Below are positions 33,570 to 43,704 of a stretch of 64,000 bases of DNA, in pieces (the stretch's first letter is position 1; every line of letters starts with the position of its first letter). This stretch comes from Hawksworthiomyces lignivorus. Its lineage: Eukaryota > Ascomycota > Sordariomycetes > Ophiostomatales > Ophiostomataceae. The stretch lies in the NCBI GenBank assembly GCA_002917075.1, contig NTMA01000050.1, positions 62,001-126,000 on the forward strand. The letters run 5' to 3'. A program made the translations under genes and the position numbers. The notes under the pieces are model-generated. The model was not told the origin of the DNA, ran no database searches, and worked only from the letters and a program-made list of their open reading frames with translations.

Positions 33570-35072
33570 ATCTCCGGCATGTGACAGGAAGCCAAAGAGG
33601 GAGGAGAGGAGAGGAGAAGGGAGGGAAAGAAAACGGAATGGAGAAATGCGGAAGGCAATCAAAGGGGAGCTTTCTCGCCCTTCAATTGCTCGGGGCCAAC
33701 GAGACAGACGGTGGAAGACTACCACATATTTCGCAGAACGGATAAGACAAAAGTGGGAAAGAGCCGCAGAATGGATTAGGGAAGAGAGCGAAACAAGGAA
33801 ACAAGCGAAGCGTATGTTGTGTTGCGCTGCTACTGAGGAGAGAGATCTGCTTCAGATGATGAAGGTGGTCGCATGCAGGTTGTACCAGATTCGGATGCAG
33901 TCAGCGAACTGTGGATAGCCGCTAAGACAAGCAGAGCTCTCAAGCACCTGATTCAGCAGACTAATCGCAGACCTCGTAGGCTCCCCAGGCACTGACGCAC
34001 TGACGCACTGATGCTGTGAGGCTGCATCACAGTGGCAGATGAGGAGATGAGTAAGTAACGCCGCCCACCACTGACAGGTTTCTCGGCCGGAACAACAGTG
34101 ACCCGCTCGGCCCTCTTTTCCTGGCTTGGGTGTGGCGTAGTGTTGCTACAGCGGAGTGGCACCCCTTTTCAGCGGGGGAAAGGCCCGCAAGACCCGAGAA
34201 ACGTGCTAATCTTTGGAAAATTTAGTGGGGAACTATCTGGCCAGCGAATCCAGGCCAGCACATGGAGGAAACAACTAAAGAAACGTGGAGCTCGGCACCC
34301 AAAATAAGCATACTCGTAACAGCTGTAAACTTACAGGCCTGGTTAGCGTTCCCCTGTGCTGTCGGTTTATACTCGTACAGCTTTCTGCGATTCAAGATAT
34401 TCGATATTTCAACCAGTAACAACCTCTCTCGCTACATAGAATTCGATCAAAGGAACAGATAAAGGAAGGCACATTGGGAGGTTGATCTAGAATGAGATAG
34501 AAGCAATGCTTGCTAGAGGCTTCAGGGGAATTGCCTTTTGTCAGGGGATAACAAGATCATCAGAACTTTGAATGAAGTGTATTCATGCCCCACACTGCAG
34601 CAGCCTAGTTCGTCGTTCAAGTGCACAGTGTGTCTTGGAACAATATTTCTCAGAAAGGCTGTTTGTCTTTTTAAAAACTTTAATTTTCACTTTTGTGTGT
34701 TCTGGTGTCACTCAAAGGCATGCTATGTGCGGCTAGACTTGGTGTAAGTGGTTATTTTCCTACCCCAGAATTCTATACAACTTTATCCCCACAATCCATG
34801 CAAGATATTCATTCATTTATATCATCGCCGTACGGGCTGTCATCTTTCTTGCGGGCTGCAATCTTGGGGATATTATTTTCATTTGTTTTGTAGGCTTTCG
34901 CCGCTTTACCTAACATGTTTACAATTTTTTTTTCGCAGGCTGATAGCAGTGCGCTTTGGCTTGATATTATCTATCATTTGGGTGGTGCAAACCTCAGCGC
35001 TGCAATTTGCTGTCTATAGTTAGAAGCCAAAACACAAAACTTGCACTTCAACTTCTCTATTACCTTTCAGAA
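33570..35072. other. Intergenic, no gene recognised
   Basis: 1.5 kb between divergent genes. Base composition falls and no ORF above about 70 codons looks real. Just before the next start, a T/C-rich run ending CTTTCAG (35070) looks like a splice acceptor, so the downstream gene may have a 5'-UTR intron. Confidence 0.5.
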
Positions 35073-36065
35073 ATGGATTCAACGACAAATGGTCCTCCGG
35101 AGATTCCTCCACCTCATACTGGACTCCTTAGAGACGAGGTCCTTGCTCTTCGGATACTGCTAGGGTATTGGCGCGAGAGCGAGGCACTATCGGATTATCT
35201 ACCGACAATTGGGCTGGGTCATTTATTACCAAACTCAAGCATAAGGGACGTCCTATTTGTATCAGTTGACGTCGACACGGTACAAGGCTACGAAGAAATT
35301 ACTCCAAATCAAGAATTTCATATCGGTGTATCAATCTTGGACGCTCGTGTCCTCCAAGACCTGATCCGTGTCCCGCCAAAAACCGAATATCTGAAAGAAG
35401 TAATACAATCATATCAGTTCAATATTGAAGTGTCAAAATATATTCGAAATGCTTCAAGGAAGTTTCTATTCGGCCAGGCTGAGTCAATACAGATGACAGA
35501 CTTTAAACCAAAGTTTGAGAGTTTAGTCTCCGGTAGAGATATCATCTTGGTCTTTCATGGAGGAAGCAAGTCGGATCTCAAAGTCTTTCAAAACTTTCAC
35601 CTTTCTACTCAACCACTCTATACCATAGACACGGTCAAAGCAGCGCAGCATCCTCTTCGCCTCTCTTACCGGTATAGCTTGGAGAAGCTTCTCGAGGCAT
35701 TGAGCATTCCATTTGCAGCTTTGCATGCCGCTAGAAACGACTCTCACTCTTGTCTGCGAGCTCTGCTTATGATTGCCGTCAGAGATGCCGAGAGTCAACC
35801 AGAAGCGGCCAACGATATGTGGGTACAGATTTTAACAAAAATTGCCCAAGCTCCCCTGCCGCCTTCACCGATTGAAAAAGAGCTGTCATTCCAAGAAGCT
35901 AGGCGTTTAGAGAAACTAGAGGCAAAACAAAGAAGAAAGGCAAAGCAAGCTTTGCGGACAGAACGACGGAAGCAGATCCGTGAAATAGCCAAGACACAAT
36001 CTTTTGGAGGTATTAACACTGCGAATATTGAGAGCGAAGCGGGCAGACTCCTCAAACCAACCTGA
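35073..36065 (+). CDS. Gfd2/YDR514C-like DEDDh exonuclease-fold protein
   Basis: Single exon, 330 residues. The fold is that of DEDDh 3'-5' exonucleases: motif I is V-S-V-D66-V-D68, motif II is F-H-G-G-S-K-S-D168-L-K, and motif III is L-H218-A-A-R-N-D223-S-H-S-C-L-R-A-L-L. This arrangement matches the fungal Gfd2/YDR514C group, whose yeast members are linked to mRNA export and are little characterised. In motif I the second acid is Asp where most active DEDD nucleases have Glu. A Lys/Arg-rich coiled-coil-like segment (about 275-315) ends the protein. Codon use is clearly more A/T-rich than in neighbouring housekeeping genes, suggesting an accessory or rapidly evolving gene. An in-frame ATG at 35007 lies upstream of the CTTTCAG site and is less likely. 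Confidence 0.8.
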   Translation: MDSTTNGPPEIPPPHTGLLRDEVLALRILLGYWRESEALSDYLPTIGLGHLLPNSSIRDVLFVSVDVDTVQGYEEITPNQEFHIGVSILDARVLQDLIRVPPKTEYLKEVIQSYQFNIEVSKYIRNASRKFLFGQAESIQMTDFKPKFESLVSGRDIILVFHGGSKSDLKVFQNFHLSTQPLYTIDTVKAAQHPLRLSYRYSLEKLLEALSIPFAALHAARNDSHSCLRALLMIAVRDAESQPEAANDMWVQILTKIAQAPLPPSPIEKELSFQEARRLEKLEAKQRRKAKQALRTERRKQIREIAKTQSFGGINTANIESEAGRLLKPT

Positions 36066-37368
36066 CCACCAAGACCACCATACCTTACAACCACAGGGGC
36101 CAGAAGTCTAGATCCTTGCCTATGCGTCACCTAGCCTGTACGGCGCACAAGTTGTGCACGGCATGGCCTCTCCTCGTCACGAGGTGCGGTGGCGTCGCAG
36201 CCTCGTCGGCGAACAGACTGTCAAAGACGTCTGATCGTTATCTCTGCGAATGCTCAGCCAAACAGCTCTTGAATAGGTAGGCTTCATATCTAGGGAATCT
36301 TTTTACTAGGAGCAATATCACAGCGGTTTTCTGTAAGAAGGTGCCTAAGTCTATTTCATGAGAAAGCTAGAAATCCTGCCCTTCTCCTTTTTGTATTCTA
36401 TTAGGCAGAGAGGGCTAGCAGAACCCTGCGCCTAATGAGCTCTTCCCACGGAGTGATCAGGGACCCCTTCTTACCACAATTCAATATATAATTACTTAAA
36501 TTGAAGTTTTGCAAACGCGATATTGGTCATGTTGACAATGCTGTTTTGGTTTATAATTCTTACAGCTTAACAGATAGCTTAATTCGTTCATTTAAGGCCG
36601 ATGAGCGCTACGTCTGACTGGCGTAAGTAGGTAAGGTAGGTACACTCCTCCTTCATATGTATATCAGGGATGCCTCTCGGAGCTACAATTAGCTCCTAAC
36701 AATAGGCCTCAAAATTAGCTTCTTTGGCACCGACATACAAATTTATAGTTGGCAGCATTGAGGCCGTTGGAAATCGCCGGAGAGACGCACTCATGTCTCC
36801 ACCAATGTCTCCCAAGCAGGCAAGGAGGCAGAGGCGGGATCAGCTAAGCCCAGATGGCAATGCAGATCGAGAACGTGTATCCTGGAGAAAAAGTCACTGG
36901 GTAATATAAAAGGACGTTGCAGTTCTGTGTCTCTACTCCGCACTCTCTGAGAAGTGGAAAATTGGTGCAAGCGAGCAGTCCTTGTCAGCACAAGAGATCC
37001 TTCGCACGATCCTACGGAGCCCCAACGCCCTGATTCGACGATGCGTATATGCAACAAGAGAGCGATCGTCTTTAAGTTGCAGCGTGAGACTCCAATATCG
37101 TATTTCTATGACAGTATCGAGTTCTACACTAATATACCGCCTCAAGAATCTCTTGTTTCTTAATTTTTTTCTTCTTCTCTATTAATTTATTTCTAGCACA
37201 GCTTTGTCGAGTAAGATCTCATAAAATAATTTACTTCAATCCCGAGTTCCTAAGCTCGGTGATCCTAATCGCAGGCCAACTTATAGAAAGCTAGTCCCGT
37301 CGACTTGTCCTTTTTTTTGTTCTTTCTTTTTCCTGTTTGAAGGGCTCACCAGGCTCGACCTATCCATA
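36066..37368. other. Intergenic, no gene recognised
   Basis: 1.3 kb, A/T-rich in part. It contains a GTAGGTAAGGTAGGTA-like tract near 36625-36642. The only ORFs are of 60-90 codons without resemblance to known families. Confidence 0.5.
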
Positions 37369-39307
37369 ATGGGCCTGGACAACAAACTTCCCGATGACCT
37401 CCAGGAGGTGGATGTCATCATTGCCGGAGGCAAGTGTCAACGCAGCTCTTCCAGCATCTTTTGGCGAGCTTGACCCATTGACACCTTCTTCTAGGCGGGA
37501 CAGCTGCCTGCGTTGTAGCCGCGCGTCTGGCAGATGCGTTCCCGGACATGTCCATCCTCATGATCGAGGGCGGCCAGAACAATGCCAATGTCCCGACCAT
37601 CACGCACCCGGCCTACTTCCTGGCAAATCTCGCACCTGACAGCAAAACGTGCCTCTTCTACGTTGCCAAAAAGTCTGCTGCACTGGCCGACCGCCAGGTC
37701 ATCGTCCCGGCTGGCGGCGTGCTCGGGGGCGGCTCATCTGTAAATTTCATGATGTACAGCCGGGCGCAGAAATCTGATTTTGACTCCTGGGGAGCACCGG
37801 GATGGACGGGCGAGGATATGCTGCCCTACCTGAAAAAGGTTCGTTTGCCCTCCTTCTTGCCTATTTTGACCAGGAATTGAGAGTCGACCCTGTGCAGCTC
37901 GAGACATACCATGGCACAGATGAAAAAGACGTACACGGCCACAATGGCCCAATTCACGTATCCCGGGGTTCGTACAGCTCCAAGAGGCTGGAGGATGAGT
38001 TCATTGCCTCGGCGGCGAAGATGGGGTGGGCAGAAGTCCAAGATATGCAGAACCTGGAGGCGGTCAACGCCGTCGGGAGAGCGTACCGCTTCATCTCTCC
38101 AGACGGTCTGCGGCAGGATGCGGCCTCTTGCTACGTGCACCCTCGCCTCGAAGACGGCAAGCACCCCAACCTGCACGTGCTGGTCGAGTCGCAGGTCGTG
38201 CGGGTCCTGTTCGAGAACAGCAAGGCGAGCGGCGTCGAGCTCCGACCCAACCCGCTCTTTGGCGGCAACGCGGGCCAGACGCTGACGGTTAGGGCGCGCC
38301 GGCTCGTCATCGCGTCGTGCGGCGCCAGCGGCACCGCCCTCCTCCTCGAGCGGTCTGGCGTGGGCGATCCCGCGGTCCTGCGGGCTGCCGGCGTCACTCC
38401 CGTGGCAGAAGTGCCGGGCGTCGGCAACGGCTACGAAAACCACCAGATGCTCCTCTACCCGTACCTCAACTCTCTGGATCCCGCCGACACGCTCGATGCC
38501 CTCGTGTACGGCCGCATGGGAGGCCCGGAAGAGCTGATCCAGGCGGGGCATCCGATGCTGGGCTGGAACGCCCAGGAGGTCCAGGGCAAAGCGCGGCCGA
38601 CCGACACAGAGGCGGCCGCGCTCGGGCCCGCGTTCAAGGCAGCGTGGGACCGCGAGTTCCGAGACCAGCCGGACAAACCCCTGGTGGTCTTCACGGTGAT
38701 CGGGGGCTTCCCGGGCGACCCGAGCCTGGCAACGGGCGACCCGGGGCTCGCCCTCTCGGTGTTCAGCGTCTACCCGTTCTCGCGCGGCCACGTACACATC
38801 ACGGGCCCGCGGCTCGACGACCCCGCCGACTTTGAGACGGGCTTCTTCTCGGACCCGGACGGGCTCGACATCAAGCAGCACATCTGGGCCTACAAGAAGC
38901 AGCGCGAGATCATGCGGCGCATGCCCTCGTACCGCGGCGAGATGGCCGCCTGCCACCCGCCCTTTGCGCCCGGGTCGCCGGCGGTGGCGGCGACCAGCAC
39001 TGCGCCTTCCGCCGCGGACGCGCCAGCCATCGCGTACTCGGCCGCCGACGACGCCGTGCTCGAGCAGTGGCTGCGCGAAAACGTCAGCACCGCCTGGCAC
39101 TGCCTCGGCACGTGCAAGATGCTGCCGCGCGACCAGGGCGGCGGGGTCGACGCCAGCCTCGGCGTCTACGGCACCGAGCACCTCAAGGTCTGCGACCTGA
39201 GCATCGTGCCGCGCAACGTCGGCGCCAACACCAACAACACGGCGCTGGCCATCGGTGAGCGGGCGGCCGACATCTTCATCGAGGAGCTCGGTAAGAGCTC
39301 GGCGTGA
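37369..39307 (+). CDS. GMC oxidoreductase, alcohol (methanol) oxidase type
   Basis: Three exons, 37369-37429, 37495-37838 and 37898-39307; 604 residues. Intron 1 (65 bp) uses a GC donor (G|GCAAGT...CTAG) and falls inside the FAD-binding glycine motif, giving D-V-I-I-A-G-G-G-T-A after splicing. Intron 2 (59 bp) is GTTCGT...GCAG. Typical GMC and alcohol-oxidase features are V-L-G-G-G-S-S-V-N-F-M-M-Y-S-R, D-S-K-T-C-L-F-Y, L-L-L-E-R-S-G-V-G-D-P, T-A-W-H-C-L-G-T-C-K-M (active-site His) and N-V-G-A-N-T-N-N-T-A-L-A-I-G-E. It probably oxidises a primary alcohol and forms H2O2. The C-terminus (...G-K-S-S-A) is not a canonical peroxisomal PTS1, unlike yeast methanol oxidases. Substrate is not determined. 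Confidence 0.87.
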
Positions 39308-40224
39308 GCTGGGCTGCAGACATAGGACAGTGTATCGAAGCTCAAAGATCTTAGAGGCTGAAATCGAAATTCAAGTCCAGCAATTGCTCCTCGTTGATTC
39401 CGCTCTAGCATATACGTAACTGCTGGTAAGACGATCCACACTCACTCGTCTTCATAACAGTGTTGATATTGGCGAACTGTGACATCTACGAAGCATCACC
39501 AGGCTTCTTAGTATACTTTTCACGTATTCTTTGTTAAGCCAGTTAGGTTCGTTAGCCTAGGCTGTCCAATTGGGAAGGAAAGCACCCCGCTGCCTTCTCA
39601 GTGCTATATAGGAGCGTTTGCCCCTTCCAAATGTGGAATGCATAATAAAAAACAGTAGAATTTCTGAATCGCCAGGAAAGAACAACTATCAGGGCATCAC
39701 ACAGAGCTTGATATCACGATGTGATATTCGTAGAGCATAGTGTAAGTACTCAATGAAGATCAGTGACGATGAGCCTGAAGTTGGCCTGCAAGGATGTCTT
39801 GATTGTAAGTATAGAAGATTTCGGCCGGAACAATGGTGTCCCGTTTAGACCCAATTTTTTTTTCCTCAGTGAGTCCCCTGGCGCAGGTGTCCCGCTTGCC
39901 TGTCAGTGCGACGGCGGGGTGGCAGTTTTTTGGCTGGGGAAAAAGAAACGCTGGGTGCGCCTCTGCAAATCCCAATTCAGCCAGCTCGTCTGAGTTCTGA
40001 GTCACATTGAAAGAAGCAGAGCACAACAAGAGCAAAACACACCCGCAATCGAACTACTTTGACGCGAGAGTCTGCGTGTATCTGGGATAGCGCAGTCTGC
40101 TCAAGACCCTCCTAGGCCAGCCGCCCTCTTTTTTTTTGTCTTGCGATATCCGACTTGTCGAAACCCCACTAGCAACCCCCAACTGCCTATCTATCTACAC
40201 AAAAAAAAAAAAAAAAGCACAACC
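39308..40224. promoter_or_regulatory. Upstream region of the Phe-tRNA synthetase gene
   Basis: 0.9 kb between tandem genes. It includes the 3' end of the GMC gene, a Gcn4/CPC1 core site TGAGTCA at 39998-40004, a T-rich tract near 40131, and a run of 16 A at 40201-40216 directly before the start codon. Confidence 0.6.
39998..40004. promoter_or_regulatory. Gcn4/CPC1-type site TGAGTCA
   Basis: A perfect TGAGTCA core 221 bp upstream of the FRS2 start. Aminoacyl-tRNA synthetase genes are known targets of cross-pathway (general amino-acid) control in fungi, so position and target fit. A 7-bp match alone can also be chance. Confidence 0.45.
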
Positions 40225-41890
40225 ATGGCGAGCGCCGATCTGACGGTGGAGGTGCTCCACGCGCTCGACAAGGCGGATCCGATCCTGACCAGCGATGTGT
40301 TCCCCGGCATCAAGGCCACGGAGCTCAAGTCGGCGCTGGACCGGCTGGCGTCGCGGTCGATGGTGACGTACGAGACGCTGGAGCGGGAGGAGCTGGTGCT
40401 GGAGGCGGAGGGCGAGCAGATCGCGGCCAGCGGCAGCCACGAGGCGCGGGTGTTCGAGGCGCTGCGTCAGGCAGTCGAGGGCCTGACGGTGGCCGACCTG
40501 GAGAAGGCCGTCGGCGACAAGCAGGTGGCCAAGCTGGGCCAGGGCAAGGCCTTCCGCGAGAAGTGGATCGCCAAGACGAGCGACGGCAAGTTCAAGGCGG
40601 TGGTAAGTTGGGGTCTCTCTGCTTCTGCGTGTGGTGCCGTTTGATTTGGAAAAGCGGGAGAAAGAAGCGGCAAAATATATGTGTGTAAGTGTGGAGAGGA
40701 ACGCTGTGCTCACGACTTTCTCTCTCCCAAAACAGGCCTCTTCGATCAAAGACACGACGCGCGAGCAGCTGCAGACGATCGGGCAGCAGCGGACGTACCC
40801 GGACGCCAAGGCGGTGGCGGAGCTGCGCAAGCGCAAGCTGATCCGGGCGCAGAAGGTGGTGAGCTTCCTGGTGCACAAGGGCGCCAAGTTTGCGCTGGCG
40901 CTGGTGCGGGAGGAGACGGACCTGACGGCGGACATGCTGGCGTCGGGGGCGTGGAAGACGGCGGCGTTCAAGCCGTACAACTTCAACGCGCTAGGCGCGG
41001 ACCAGGGCGCGGGCGCGTTGCACCCGCTCAACAAGGTGCGGCACGAGTTCCGGCAGATCTTCTTCGAGATGGGGTTCGAGGAGATGCCGACGGACAAGTT
41101 TGTCGAGTCGGGCTTCTGGAACTTTGACACGCTCTTCGTGCCGCAGCAGCACCCGGCCCGCGACCTGCAGGACACGTTCTACATTGCCGACCCGCCGCGC
41201 GCGGACCCGCCGCGCCCCGCCGACCCGGCCACCGACAAGAAGGACTACAAGCAGTACTGGGACAACGTGCGCCAGGTGCACGAGACGGGCAAGTACGACT
41301 CCATCGGCTACCGCTACCCCTGGTCGCCCGAGGAGAGCCTCAAGCTGGTGCTGCGCACGCACACCACGGCCATCTCGTCGCAGATGCTGTACAAGCTGGC
41401 CGCCCGCAAGGGCCCCGACGGCCGCCCGCCGCCCGCGCGCTACTTCTCCATCGACCGCGTGTTCCGCAACGAGTCGGTCGACGCGACCCATCTCGCCGAG
41501 TTCCACCAGGTGGAGGGCGTCATCGCCGACTACGGCCTCACGCTGGGCGGCCTGATGGAGTTCATGGAGATCTTCTTTGGCAAGATGGGCCTGTACGACC
41601 TCAAGTTCAAGCCGGCCTACAATCCCTACACCGAGCCCAGCATGGAGATCTTCAGCTACCACCGCGGGCTCAACAAGCTGGTCGAGATCGGCAACAGCGG
41701 CATGTTCCGGCCGGAGATGCTCGAGGCTATGGGCCTGCCGCGCGACATGCGCGTCTACGGCTGGGGCCTCAGCCTGGAGCGGCCCACGATGATCAAGTAC
41801 GGCATCTCCAACATCCGCGAGCTGCTGGGCCACAAGGTCGACCTCAACTTTATCAAGAAGAACCCGGCCGTGCGGCTAGACAAGGACTAG
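40225..41890 (+). CDS. FRS2: Cytosolic phenylalanine-tRNA ligase alpha subunit
   Basis: Two exons, 40225-40602 and 40736-41890, with a 133-bp intron (GTAAGT...ACAG, phase 0); 510 residues. It forms the catalytic subunit of the alpha2beta2 enzyme that charges tRNA-Phe in the cytosol. The N-terminal winged-helix DNA/tRNA-binding part spans about 1-150. The class II catalytic core includes [19 protein letters not shown] (motif 1), L-V-L-R-T-H-T-T-A and [22 protein letters not shown] (motif 2), and [10 protein letters not shown] (motif 3). Length matches yeast Frs2. The ATG follows a run of 16 A with context ACCATGG, which is a good start context. Confidence 0.97.
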
Positions 41891-43704
41891 AGAGGTGGGT
41901 AGATGCAGGCCAAGAAAGATGGAACATAAGATAAGAAAAAAAGAAAAGAAAAATGGAACCATGAAAAAGACGAAGAAAAAAAAAAGCGAAACGAAACGGG
42001 CTGGGAAGCAAACACCACGGGACGATAGACTTCATTTGGTAACAATGGAAATGTAGCGAGATGTATGTACTCCATAAAAAGAGAGAATCTGAGACCATTT
42101 CTCAGGACACAAGACTTTCCCTGTGCGACTTGGTTCGTACGGATCGTGTACATGTAATCTCGTAGCCCCACAAACAGTGCTCACGACAAAAGGGACAATT
42201 GCGCACCCAAGACATTCCCCATGTTGCAGAGGATGACTCATTCATGCCAGTCAACAGCTCGACAGGGGATACGGAACAGTGTTCCGCAGAGCACAAATCT
42301 CATCTCGACTCCATAGGGTTTGCAGCTTTTTCATGCTGCGCGGCCTGGCCAAGATGCCGACTGCGGCGTATAAGCCTGTAGTACAGTACCTGCGAAGTGG
42401 CCCCGCCAATGCCCATTCTCCATTACGACATGGGATTTGCCAATTTACCCATAAAAACAGGATGGGACATTTTGGAGAATTCCTCATGCTAGGAGAATTC
42501 CTTAACCAGCACGAGACCAAGTCGAAGTGTTTTGCAGACCAACTTCTACAAATCCATTTTTCTTTTTCTGTGTTATACTCGCTTCAATGTTCTAGTAATA
42601 TTCTAGTCAACGAAATAACTTCTTTGTTTCTTTCTCTCATTTCCTATTCTGCACGTAATAAGATAACACTGTGATCCATGTATATTTGACTTCTCACAAA
42701 ATGACCACCTCCGCATAGGATTGCAGCGTAATATACTGTAGTTTCCATGTCCACCTGCAGCTTGACAGGATCTGTGCATCACAATGGTCACAAAACCTTT
42801 CCAGTCCGTTTCATTATTGGCGCACACCATCCCGTCTGCTTTCCATTTGAAAAACACAAAAAACAAGTACATATGTATGAAAATGGTGTGATGGAGAAGA
42901 GGGCTGATCCAGGCATTCCCTTCCCCATTCCCTGCCATTACGCATTATTTGCCGCCTGTCATTGTCTGTACCTATGTACCTAATTCTATGGTCCTCCTAC
43001 CTCGGAGACGCCCACGAGAAGCTTCAATTTTTCTTAGTAGGTCCATTTCCTCTCCCTCCCTCTCTTAATTTACAGCATAATTTTTTCGATCTTTTTTTTT
43101 TCTTTACTGGTCACAAGCGTTGAGGCGGGATTGAGCTTTGAAGTCTTGTCCAATCAGAGAGACGAATTCATCAGTGGAGCCCTGAAAAAAAATTGTGTAG
43201 TCCCAAAATTTTAAGGTGGGAAAGCGTCAATTAACTAGCTGGCTGGACCTTCTGTTATCTTATCGTAACGTCTCCCCGCCAAAAAAGGAAAAAAATACAG
43301 GTCGAGGGGACCCTCTTTCCCTCCTCAACGAGTGCCATTTTGGTATGACTCTTTTTGGCTCTTTTTTTTTTTGTCTTTTTTTGTCTTTTTTTTTTTTTTC
43401 TTCTGCCTCACTTGTTTGGTCTCCCCTCTTCCGTTCTCCATTTCCCATCCTCGTCTCTCCTTCACATTATTCCCTTCTCTTCCTATCCCCAGGAAGACAA
43501 CCATTGAAGGGCACATCCTCTTGCAGCCTCTGTCAAAAGCAGCTGAATTGCTAAGAGACAACTTCACCGACGAATTGACTTTTGTCTGGTCCCATCTGAC
43601 TGCTTGATATCTTCCCTCCTCCTAATACTTAATTCATATATTCTCTACCACTACCACTCCCCCATATATCTAGTCAGACTCCAAAAAAAAAGGCTTCATA
43701 TATC
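41891..43704. promoter_or_regulatory. Upstream region of the CPS large-chain gene
   Basis: 1.8 kb between tandem genes. No gene is supported. It contains long T/C tracts (43360-43400), a CCAATC box at 43150-43155 and a Gcn4/CPC1-type site at 43345-43353. Confidence 0.5.
43345..43353. promoter_or_regulatory. Gcn4/CPC1-type site ATGACTCTT
   Basis: ATGACTCTT lies about 350 bp upstream of the arginine-specific CPS large-chain start. The same nine bases form the native Gcn4 site of yeast HIS3. Arginine biosynthesis genes are classic general-control targets, so the context supports function. Confidence 0.45.

Noticed and set aside
43216..43704. Possible arginine-attenuator leader peptide before CPA2
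   Set aside because: I looked for the characteristic short leader peptide; none is apparent, and in fungi that control sits on the small-chain gene.
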